Origin: Phycisphaerae bacterium
GTDB lineage: Bacteria > Planctomycetota > Phycisphaerae > UBA1845 > UTPLA1
Direction of reading: 5' to 3'
Length of the DNA stretch: 64,000 nucleotides
NCBI GenBank assembly: GCA_019636475.1
Contig: JAHBXN010000008.1
Span: 1 to 64,000 of the forward strand
Both the position numbers and the translations under genes were made by a program. The stretch's first letter is position 1. Every line of letters begins with the position of its first letter. The notes under the pieces are model-generated. The model saw nothing but the letters and a program-made list of their open reading frames with translations, had not been told where the DNA came from and did no database searches. This document shows positions 24,519-33,400 of this stretch, piece by piece.

Positions 24519-26507
24519 TCATCGCCCGGCAGTTGTCTGAACCGCGGCAACTTTCGGCTGGGACACACGGCCGTTTCCGACAGTTGAAGCCGCGACCTGG
24601 GCGGGCAATCGGGTTGCGCTTGCGAGTTCCAGATTCGTCACGACGACCCAATCATCTTCGTCGTCGCCCGCGGGGCCGCGGTCGATGCTGAACAGTTCTC
24701 GCATCGGCGGGTCGGGCTCCAAATATCGGCGCAGTGCGTGGACCTGGCCGCGCTGCAGCACGATGTAAACATGATGGTCGCTCGAAAGCAGATTCGCGAT
24801 TTCCGTGCCGACGTAAATCAGCAGGTCCATCTCGTCGTGGGCTTTGTCGTGGGTGCTGACCAGCTTGTACGGATCGACGATTTGGCGAATGGGTTGATTC
24901 TCGTAGAAGGCGACGCGACCATCCGGTCGGTTGCCCGCCCAGTAGATCTCCGCATCTCTCGGAATTCTTGCCTCGCGAAGCTTTTGGACCAACATCTTCG
25001 GATCTTCGGTGTTATCGACGGCTGGTCCGATTGTCGCCCATGCCGCGACGAAGCAGAAGACTGACATACATCCGAGACTGATCATGCTCGCGAGTCGTCG
25101 CCCGCGCAGATAGAGCGCTCCGACCCATGCAAGAAGCCCGACCATGCCGAGGACAATCAGCGGTGAGTAGGTGGCGACATTTCCATGCCATATTTCCGGG
25201 TACATGTCTCGTGCGACAAACCACATGACACCAAGGCCGATTGTCCACGCCGCGAGAATGATCCCGAAGAGCAACCGCGCAAGGCCGGGTCGCACGTTCC
25301 GTACGCGAAAGAAGAAGTCCTGCAGGACCGGTGTGAGGAGGATCGCACAGGCGGGAAGAACGGGGATAATGTAGTACGGCTTCTTGAAGCTCATCAGTGA
25401 CATGATTACGACACCCGTGATCAGCCAGAACCATGCGAACAACAGCGGCCGTCGGTTCGCGCGGTACTTCCGGAGAAACGGGGAGACGATCGCCTCGGGC
25501 ATCGATAGCATCCACGGCACCGTCAGGCCGATCACGATGGGTATGTAGTAGTGATATCTTCCGGACTTGCAGCCGGGGTATTCGCCTTTGAACCGGTCGA
25601 GGTACTCATAGTTCCAGAGTTCCCACGCATAGGGCACCTTGCGGGCCACAAGAATCAACCACGGCACGAAGGCCGCCAGGAAGACCGGAACACCCCACCA
25701 GAGCCCCAGCCGGCTCAGCGCGGTGCGCAACTTCGGCCAGAGGTCCATGAATCCCAGTCGCAACGCGCCAGGTATCGCGCGCGGGCCGACGGCCGCCAGC
25801 AGCCGCGCCGGTCGTTCGCACCACCACCAGATCGCGATCGCCGGGCCGACGAGCATCAGCGGCATCGGGCCCTTCGCCATCATCGCCAGGCCGAATGCGA
25901 GGTAGAAACGTAGAAGGCGCCATGTTCGCTGCGCAGCCGTTTCAGCTTTGCGTGACCACCAGAACTCCGCAAATGCCCACGTACAGAAAAGCGTCAGCAG
26001 GGCCTCGGCGGTCGCATTGATTGCGAACAACATTGTCCCGAGCGACGTTGCGAAGACAAATGCCGTGATGAAACCCGCTTGCGACCCGAACATCGACGAT
26101 CCAAGCCTGTGGAGGATCAGAATGGTGAGCAACATGGCGATGATTGAAGGCAACCGAGCCGTCGCCGCGGAAACGGGCGGCAAGTCGGATGAGCCGCCGA
26201 ACAGCATCTTCGCGGCCTCCGTGACGGCAATCACCGCCCAGGGCGCCATCGGCGGCTTCACGAGAAAGGGCGTATCCAGATAATGGGGCACGAGGTACTG
26301 ATTGTCTTCGATCGACTGCCGGGCGATTTGGGCAACGATGACCTCGTGATCTCCCATGGCGGGCCCGCGCATCAGTGCAACAGCGAACGCGCCGATCCAG
26401 ATCGCGCACATCAAGGCAAGTTGCTTCGTCGTCGGTCGGCGAAAGTCCGCTACGAAATTTCCAGGAAGAGCCGCCGGGTCTGGGGTGCGATTCGGTGTTT
26501 GCATCAT
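24519..26507 (-). CDS. Glycosyltransferase family 39 / ArnT-like membrane protein
   Basis: A 662-residue polytopic membrane glycosyltransferase of the PMT/ArnT superfamily, which uses lipid-linked sugars at the outer face of the membrane. The first periplasmic loop has the acidic motif G-D-H-E near residue 52 and L-D-T-P-F-L-V-K-P-P-M-A-P-W near 78-91, corresponding to the catalytic loop of ArnT-like enzymes. About a dozen hydrophobic helices follow, and a soluble C-terminal domain of about 160 residues ends the protein. It converges with the Rpe-family gene. The acceptor (lipid A, protein or polysaccharide) is not evident. Confidence 0.88.
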   Translation of the reverse strand: MMQTPNRTPDPAALPGNFVADFRRPTTKQLALMCAIWIGAFAVALMRGPAMGDHEVIVAQIARQSIEDNQYLVPHYLDTPFLVKPPMAPWAVIAVTEAAKMLFGGSSDLPPVSAATARLPSIIAMLLTILILHRLGSSMFGSQAGFITAFVFATSLGTMLFAINATAEALLTLFCTWAFAEFWWSRKAETAAQRTWRLLRFYLAFGLAMMAKGPMPLMLVGPAIAIWWWCERPARLLAAVGPRAIPGALRLGFMDLWPKLRTALSRLGLWWGVPVFLAAFVPWLILVARKVPYAWELWNYEYLDRFKGEYPGCKSGRYHYYIPIVIGLTVPWMLSMPEAIVSPFLRKYRANRRPLLFAWFWLITGVVIMSLMSFKKPYYIIPVLPACAILLTPVLQDFFFRVRNVRPGLARLLFGIILAAWTIGLGVMWFVARDMYPEIWHGNVATYSPLIVLGMVGLLAWVGALYLRGRRLASMISLGCMSVFCFVAAWATIGPAVDNTEDPKMLVQKLREARIPRDAEIYWAGNRPDGRVAFYENQPIRQIVDPYKLVSTHDKAHDEMDLLIYVGTEIANLLSSDHHVYIVLQRGQVHALRRYLEPDPPMRELFSIDRGPAGDDEDDWVVVTNLELASATRLPAQVAASTVGNGRVSQPKVAAVQTTAGR

Positions 26508-26629
26508 GCGCTTGCCCTTGTCGGTCGATATCAGCTCCGCTCAGGAGTCGGCGACGCCGGTATCTCTCAGGCTGGATATGATAGCGAACGCCGCTGCGGG
26601 AGTCAGCTTCGTGATCTGAGTGGCCGGAT

Positions 26630-26887
26630 TCACTCTCGCAGGTTCGACAACTGCGATTTTGCATGGGCGGCAATGTGCTCGTAGACCGTGGCGAACAAGC
26701 CCATCAACGGAAATGTGCTGCGTGCAACGGGTGGCGGTCCCATCCGCTTGAGTGCAGGTTCGCATTCGACGATGAGCGGGGGTGTCAGAATCGTTGCATC
26801 GATGCGACGGAATTCGACGGAATCCGTCGGAAGGTCGACGGGCACAGCGTGCCGCGATTGTGAGAGCCTGTCCATTGATTCGTTCAT
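26630..26887 (-). CDS. Small hypothetical protein downstream of SNF2 helicase
   Basis: A possible 85-residue protein (M-N-E-S-M-D-R-L... ending A-K-S-Q-L-S-N-L-R-E). It begins 9 bases after the helicase stop codon on the same strand, with GAGG just before the ATG, so it could be translationally coupled. Codon use looks similar to its neighbours. No domain is recognised. It fills most of an otherwise empty 390-base gap. It may be a chance frame. Confidence 0.45.
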   Translation of the reverse strand: MNESMDRLSQSRHAVPVDLPTDSVEFRRIDATILTPPLIVECEPALKRMGPPPVARSTFPLMGLFATVYEHIAAHAKSQLSNLRE

Positions 26888-26895
26888 TCGCCGCC

Positions 26896-29800
26896 TCAGG
26901 ATTCCGCCACCGCTTCGGACGAGAGGGCGAGGTACTCCCGGAGTTCGCTCGTCGTCAGGCCCGTCAACCATTCGTCGCCGCTGCCGACGATGTGATCGGC
27001 CAGCGCCGATTTCTCCGTCAGCAGTTTGTCAATACGATCCTCGATCGTGCCGATGCAGACAAACTTGTGGACCTGCACGCGGCGCGACTGGCCGATTCGA
27101 TGCGCTCGATCGGTCGCCTGCTGTTCGACCGCCGGATTCCACCATCGGTCGAAATGGAACACGTGATTCGCGCGGGTAAGATTCAGGCCGAAGCCGCCTG
27201 CTTTCAATGAAATCAGGAATAGCCGTACATCTCCGTTTGGATTCTGAAATTCCTCAACGAGCGCGTCTCGCTGCTTCGCGGGCGTGCCGCCATGCATGAA
27301 GAAGGTTCGAGCGCGCAGCCGCTCCTCGAACATCTGCCGAAGCAGTTCACCCATCACGCGATACTGGGTGAAGATCAGCGCCGCATCACCTTCTTCAAGC
27401 ACCTCCTCAAGCATTTCGACAATACGTTCGCACTTGCCGCTGCGTCCCTCCAGTTGCGGCGAGTTGTCCTTGAGGAAATGAGCGGGATGATTGCAGATCT
27501 GCTTCAATCGTGTGAGCGTGGCGAGAATCAGGCCGCGCCGCCGAATACCGGCGGCCTGGTCGATCTCGGTCAGCATCTGCTGGACGGTTTCACGATAAAG
27601 GGCCGCCTGCTCGGGCGTGAGATTGCAGAAGACGCGCATCTCCATCTTTTCCGGCAGATCGCACTCGATCGTCGGGTCGTTCTTGAGCCGTCGCAGAATA
27701 AAGGGACGAATCATCCGCCGGAGCTGCTCGGCGCGCTGCTGGTCGCCGAGGCGTTCAATGGGAATGGCGAACTGTTTCCGGAATTGCGCCGCCGATCCGA
27801 GCAAGCCGGGGTTCAGCGTCTCCATGATTGACCACAACTCGGAGAGATGATTTTCCAGCGGTGTACCGGTCAATGCGAGGCGGTGCGCCGCGGGCAGGGA
27901 CCGGATCGCGATGGTCTGGTGCGCGCTGGGATTCTTGATTTTCTGCGCTTCGTCCAATGCAATGCGATGCCATTGAACACGCGAGAGAATCCTTGAATCT
28001 CTGTGGGCCAGTCCGTATGTGGTGATGATGACATCGTGTTTCCGAGCGGCATCGACGAAGCTGTCCCCCGTCAACCGCTCGGGACCGTGATGAACGAGCG
28101 TTCGAATTCGCCGGGCGAATCTCTGAATCTCCCGCTGCCAGTTTCCCACCACCGACATCGGCACAAAAAGCAGTGTCGGCCCGACATCGGGCTGAAGCCG
28201 GCGCTCATGCAGCAGCAGAGCGATAAGCTGAATCGTTTTCCCCAGGCCCATGTCATCGGCGAGGCACGCACCCAGTCCGAGCCGGTTCAGAAAGGTCAGC
28301 CATTCCAGGCCGCGAACCTGGTAGGGACGCATAGTGCCGTTGAATTCGGTCGGCTGGGACAGCCGATCCAGACGCGTTTCGGGCAGCCGATTCAGCAATT
28401 GCTCGAGCCATGATGCGCCCGTAAGGCCGACGATGGGCAGGCCCGTCTCCGCTTCGTCAAGCCCGGCCGACAGCCGAAGCGCCTGTGCGAGCGTCACGTG
28501 GCCCGAGCCGCGTTGTTGCAGGAAGTTTCGAGCCTTCTCGGCCGCGATCTGATCCATATCGATCCACTGGCCGCGCAAACGGACGAGGGGCGAGCCGCGA
28601 GCCGCCAGCAGTTCAAATTCAGCCGGGCTGATGCGTTCATCTCCGATGGCGATACGCCAATCGAATTCGATCATACTTGTGAGGCCGAACGTGCCGAGTG
28701 AAAGCTCCTCGTCGATGGATCGGTTTGCCTGGGGGCGGACAACCAATTCAAGGCCGAACCGGTGATTCCGTGTCTGAGCCCATTCAGGCAGATCCACGTT
28801 GAATCCGTCGGCCAGCAGCATCGGCGCCTGATCGCGAATGAAGCGATGCGCCTCGCCGGTATTGAGCGTAAGTTCGTCGGTAATCCGGCCTTCCAGCAGG
28901 CCGCGCAGATCAGGAAGAATTCGCGACGCGCGGGCAAGTTCCGCACGAAGGTGCGCGCCGCGGCTGCTCAAGCGAGCGGAGAGAATTGATCGCTCCTGAA
29001 TCGGCTCGCGGAGGATTTTCTCGACGTCGAACGATTCGTCCTGGTCTGCCGCGCGATAATCAATCCGGATGCGCCAACGTTCATCCAGGTCTTCCGTCGG
29101 TACCGGGCCTGTTTGATCTGATTCCAGCGGCGAGGCAATGCTTTCGGATCGGGATTCGTCCGTTTCATCGCCCGCGGCGCCGGAAGGGACATCGATGAGC
29201 GAGTCGGCCGGGTCGGCACTGACCGGCTCGATCAGCGTGAAGCCCAGTTCGTGCCGGGTATGAGGAAATTCAGAGACCCGCAACGCCGCCCAGTCGCGAA
29301 TCTGTGATGCAATCTCGTCGGCGTCTTCGACCGGCCAGGAAAGCGTGCGACGATCGCCGACCAGGCTGGCAATCCATGCCACTTCCCACTTGCGCTCGGA
29401 CGCAGCGCGCTCATGGAACTCGCGGTAGAACTCGTCTCCATCGAGGCTTCGGCGAATGACGGCTTCGCAGATCGACATGAGAAAATCATCGATCAGCCGG
29501 ACCGGGTCGCGCTCCCAGCGGTCTGTGGTGTCAAGACATCGGCACATCGCCGGCATTACGGAGGCAAAACGATCAAGCCACTCCAATTCGCCGGGATCGA
29601 CCACCTGCGCGATCCATCGCCCCTGGTATCGATCGGGGCCGACTCGCTCGACGCTCGGCGCGAACTGCTGACGGGCCAGAAGCGACAGGGCGTAATGCGC
29701 CAGTGTTCGCCAGTAGTCGAATGTCGTCGGCGCGGCCCCGGCCGCCGGTCGTTTCATTCCAATCAGCAGATCCATCGCGTCGGCCGCTCCGACGGACAAG

Positions 29801-30168
29801 GCCGGAACCCGGCACAGAGCCAGTGCCGCGCCTGATCGTTCACCACGAGAATGACATTCAACGCTCCCGGGCGGTGCGGGCGAATCGCCTTGCATGGGAA
29901 GCCAGAGAGACAGGTCGGATTCGGTCGCGATGGATGCCAGCAGGCCGTCGGGCGTCAGGTCGCCCAGGGCTTCCTGTAGTTCACTCGGCCCGAGGGCGCG
30001 TATCGGGGTGTGGATACGCGCCGGAGGATCGAGCATCAGGGCCGCGCCGCCGCGCGTGACCTGGGGTGCCATTGACACGACATCATTCGTCGGATGGACC
30101 TTTTCCGCGTGCTCGCCCCAGACGTGCAGCTTCGACGAAAACCAGATTGCGTGAAGGTTATATTGCAT
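26896..30168 (-). CDS. SNF2-family DNA-dependent ATPase/helicase
   Basis: A 1090-residue SNF2/Rad54-type translocase. The N-terminal half is the bacterial SNF2-associated region. The ATPase core starts near 600: motif I D-D-M-G-L-G-K-T-I-Q near 638, motif II D-E-A-Q (near 738), motif III L-T-G-T-P-L-E-N. The helicase C-terminal half has G-F-G-L-N-L-T-R-A-N-H-V and D-R-A-H-R-I-G-Q. Such proteins remodel protein-DNA or RNA polymerase-DNA complexes. No methylase, nuclease or other defence partner adjoins it, so I see no reason to call it a defence gene. The start at 30168 is supported by a family-like H-A-I-W-F...W-G-E opening. Confidence 0.93.
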   Translation of the reverse strand: MQYNLHAIWFSSKLHVWGEHAEKVHPTNDVVSMAPQVTRGGAALMLDPPARIHTPIRALGPSELQEALGDLTPDGLLASIATESDLSLWLPMQGDSPAPPGSVECHSRGERSGAALALCRVPALSVGAADAMDLLIGMKRPAAGAAPTTFDYWRTLAHYALSLLARQQFAPSVERVGPDRYQGRWIAQVVDPGELEWLDRFASVMPAMCRCLDTTDRWERDPVRLIDDFLMSICEAVIRRSLDGDEFYREFHERAASERKWEVAWIASLVGDRRTLSWPVEDADEIASQIRDWAALRVSEFPHTRHELGFTLIEPVSADPADSLIDVPSGAAGDETDESRSESIASPLESDQTGPVPTEDLDERWRIRIDYRAADQDESFDVEKILREPIQERSILSARLSSRGAHLRAELARASRILPDLRGLLEGRITDELTLNTGEAHRFIRDQAPMLLADGFNVDLPEWAQTRNHRFGLELVVRPQANRSIDEELSLGTFGLTSMIEFDWRIAIGDERISPAEFELLAARGSPLVRLRGQWIDMDQIAAEKARNFLQQRGSGHVTLAQALRLSAGLDEAETGLPIVGLTGASWLEQLLNRLPETRLDRLSQPTEFNGTMRPYQVRGLEWLTFLNRLGLGACLADDMGLGKTIQLIALLLHERRLQPDVGPTLLFVPMSVVGNWQREIQRFARRIRTLVHHGPERLTGDSFVDAARKHDVIITTYGLAHRDSRILSRVQWHRIALDEAQKIKNPSAHQTIAIRSLPAAHRLALTGTPLENHLSELWSIMETLNPGLLGSAAQFRKQFAIPIERLGDQQRAEQLRRMIRPFILRRLKNDPTIECDLPEKMEMRVFCNLTPEQAALYRETVQQMLTEIDQAAGIRRRGLILATLTRLKQICNHPAHFLKDNSPQLEGRSGKCERIVEMLEEVLEEGDAALIFTQYRVMGELLRQMFEERLRARTFFMHGGTPAKQRDALVEEFQNPNGDVRLFLISLKAGGFGLNLTRANHVFHFDRWWNPAVEQQATDRAHRIGQSRRVQVHKFVCIGTIEDRIDKLLTEKSALADHIVGSGDEWLTGLTTSELREYLALSSEAVAES

Positions 30169-30410
30169 TCAGCGGTAGACGAAGCCCCTGGGCGACGAGA
30201 TTCCCTGGCCGTGTGTGCCCGCGGCCGTTCCGTGAAATCGAACGGGGTATTGTATGCCCGCGGATCGATTGTTGCACGTTCAGGATTGCAGTGGCGTTTT
30301 TTGACGGCGAAATGCATGGAAATGGCGATGGCATCGCATGCCCGGCTGTCGTCCGCGGGAGCGACAGCCGGCCTCGGCTCGACATCAATGTTGCGACAGG
30401 TGCGACGCCG

Positions 30411-33400
30411 TCAAGGCGGGCAGGATTGCACATTCAGCACGGCCGACATGAATGCGCTGATATCGCGACCATCAACAGTTCCGTCGATATTGGCGTCCGC
30501 TCGGCAAACCGCCGGTCCGGAGTCGGGCGGTGTCAGGACGGCATTCACAAAGGGGGCCACATCGCCCAAATCGACCTGGCCGTTTGACGTGAAATCGCCG
30601 ACGCAGCAACCTGGCGCCTGCCCGCACAATTGGGATGCGCACTGAACTCCGACACCCTGGAAGGTTCCGCCTGCCGCGGCGCAGTCTGCCGCAAGCAACA
30701 TACTGCAGGATCCGCCGATGCAGCATGCGCCGTTGCACGCGAGGTCAAAGATGTGGACCGTGCCGGTATTCGTCGCGCTCACTTCGCCGAACTCGGCCCC
30801 GGCGATCAGCGTGGTCCCGTTCCAATCCACACTGCTGCCGAGCCGGTCTCCAGTTTCAGCGCCTGGCGACGTGATTCGCTCGCGCTGCTGCCAGGAGCCG
30901 TCCTGTCTTACAAACAGGTACACTGCGTTCTCGCCTCGGGCGCCGATGGCAATCGAGCTTCCGATCATCCGAACGGCCGATCCGAAGTTCGCGCCGCCGA
31001 CTGGCGTGGCCGGTGCGAGCTTCTGCGATTGCTGCCACGTTCCGCCGCTGCGTTCGAAGACATAGGCCGCACCAGACTGAAATCCGCCGCTGAAGGTCTG
31101 ATACGCGCCGACGACAATGGTCTCACCGCTGATGTCGACGCTCCAGCCGAAGAACGAATTATTGACCTGGTCCGAAGCCGTCAGCTTCTGGGAAAAGGTC
31201 CAGACGCCTCCGACCCGCTCATAAATATAGGCTGCGCCGTGCAGCACGAGTCCAGTGCGAGCGAGTCTGGCGCCGACCACCGCCAGATCACCGCGTACGA
31301 CGACCGAAGAACCGAACAGGGCCGAGGGTGACGGATCGCTCGGGGTGAGTTTTTGTGTCTCATGCCAGGTTGCGCCGTCATACTCGAAGACGTAGGCGGC
31401 ACCGGCGCCGGTCGCGCCGGTGTTATCCTGCATGGCGCCGACAAAGAGCGTGTTCCCGTCGAGCGACACGGACTGGCCGAACAATTGGCTTGCCTGGGAT
31501 GTTGATGCAAGGTACTTCGCGCCTGGGATCCAGACGCCTCCGACGCGGGTGAACTCGTAGACGGCGCCGACCGGCGTACCGCTTGCCTGGGCGACCGGCG
31601 CGCCAACGATGATACGATCGCCATCGATGGCGACGGATTTTCCGAAGCTGGCCCCATCGGTGGCGTCAAAGGCGGTCAACTCGCTTTCTTGCGTCCACAC
31701 GCCGCCATTGTCACGGAAGACAAACGCCGAGCCGGAGGTGCTATTGCGCGTTCGGGCGCCGGCGACGAACGCCGAGCCACTCAGTGATGCGCTCTCGCCC
31801 ATTGCATCGAAGTTCGGATCGGTCGCTTCGACTTCCGCCACGAATTCGAAATCACAGGTGACCGGCGGCGGGGGCGGCGTGCAGGTGGCTGGAGTGCAAA
31901 CAGAGCCGTCGCCCTGGAAATCTCCTCCCTGCGCGGTGCAGGTTCCGAGCGTAAACTCCGTGCAGACTTCGTTCGGCAGGCAGCAGGCGCCGAATGCGAG
32001 CGTCGAACATGCGCCTGAGGCGCATTCGGTAAGGTTGCCCTGATATTCTCCGCCCGAGGCGATGCAGGCCAATTGCGACGTTTCGATGCACGATGGACCG
32101 TTGCAGCAGGCGCCTTGTGCAAGAATCTCGCAGGATTCTCCACTCAGCAGAACGTCAATGAAAGTCTGAATATCCCGGCCATCGATCGCGGCGTCGCCGT
32201 TGACGTTGGCGGCGCAGTAAGCCGGATCGGACGGCGGAATCGGATCAAGGAGGATTCCGACGAAGATGGGCACGTCGATCAGGTCCACGACACTGTTTAA
32301 ATTGACATCGCCGGGACAGCATTGGGTGTTCGGCCCGCAGTTGATCGAGAGGACGCCGGTTCCCGACGCGCCTGCAACACCGCCGATGCGAATCAGGTAG
32401 CACTGGGCTTCGTTGACCGACAGGAAAAGATCGCTGGCTCCGTTCGGTCCGCACCCGTTGTTGTCGCAGTCCGCCAGCGTCTGACCGTCACCACATGCTT
32501 CGCAGTCGTCATAGACGGCGATGACAGTGTCGAATGCCACGGAGCCGCAGACGGTGATATGCGCGACACCGGTGCAGGGCGCCACATACCGATACCACAG
32601 GTCTTTTGTGGGCTGCTCGCATGTCGGCGCAGGCGGAATCGGCGCGGGGCTGTCCGATGCCGTCGTCGTGTCAAACGGAGTCTGACCGTCGGTGATCGTG
32701 ATGGCGCCGTCGCATTCGTCGTTCGGCGGGAAGGACGGGCAGATCGCCTCACTGCACGTTTCGCCCGAGAAGAACTGATCGCCCTGGGCGAGGCAGTCAT
32801 CGATCAGCACGGTGTCATCGCAGGTTCGATCCGCATGACAGCATGCGCCGATGGTATCAGTCGTGCACACGATGTTGAGCACGCCGCTGCCGAATGAATC
32901 GTCACCGCTCAGCGCGTTGCCGCCGACTCGAATCAAAAAGCAATCGCCCTGCGTGGCACTGACGAGGACGCGCGAGAGCGAGCCGATCCCGACGCCGTCA
33001 TTGCTGCATACCCGCTCGCTGGAATCTCCGTCGGGCGAACTGAGCGGACACTCTGCCGGGCACACGCCGTTCTGACCATAGACCGCGATTGACGTGTCGA
33101 AGCTGCTGCCGAGGGTGTCGATGATGAGAGTTCCGGTGCACGGGGCGACATATTGATACCAGAGGTCCTGGACAATCGCGCCACAGTCGGTGATGGGGGC
33201 ATTCGGGTCGGTCGTCGCGAGCGTCGTCTCGAATGCCTCGGAGACGGGGCTGCCGCTCAGCGCGATTGCGCCGAGACACAGGTCGTTCTCCGGCGTCGTC
33301 GGACACGTATCGATCTCGCAGATCTGTCCGAGACGGAAGGTGTTCGGGGCCAGACAATCCACGTCTTCGACCAAATTGCAGGTTGAGCCGTCCGCCGAGC

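Noticed and set aside
26896-30168. SNF2 helicase as part of a phage-defence system
   Set aside because: No methylase, nuclease, PLD or other defence gene is adjacent; neighbours are a GT39 enzyme and a secreted repeat protein.
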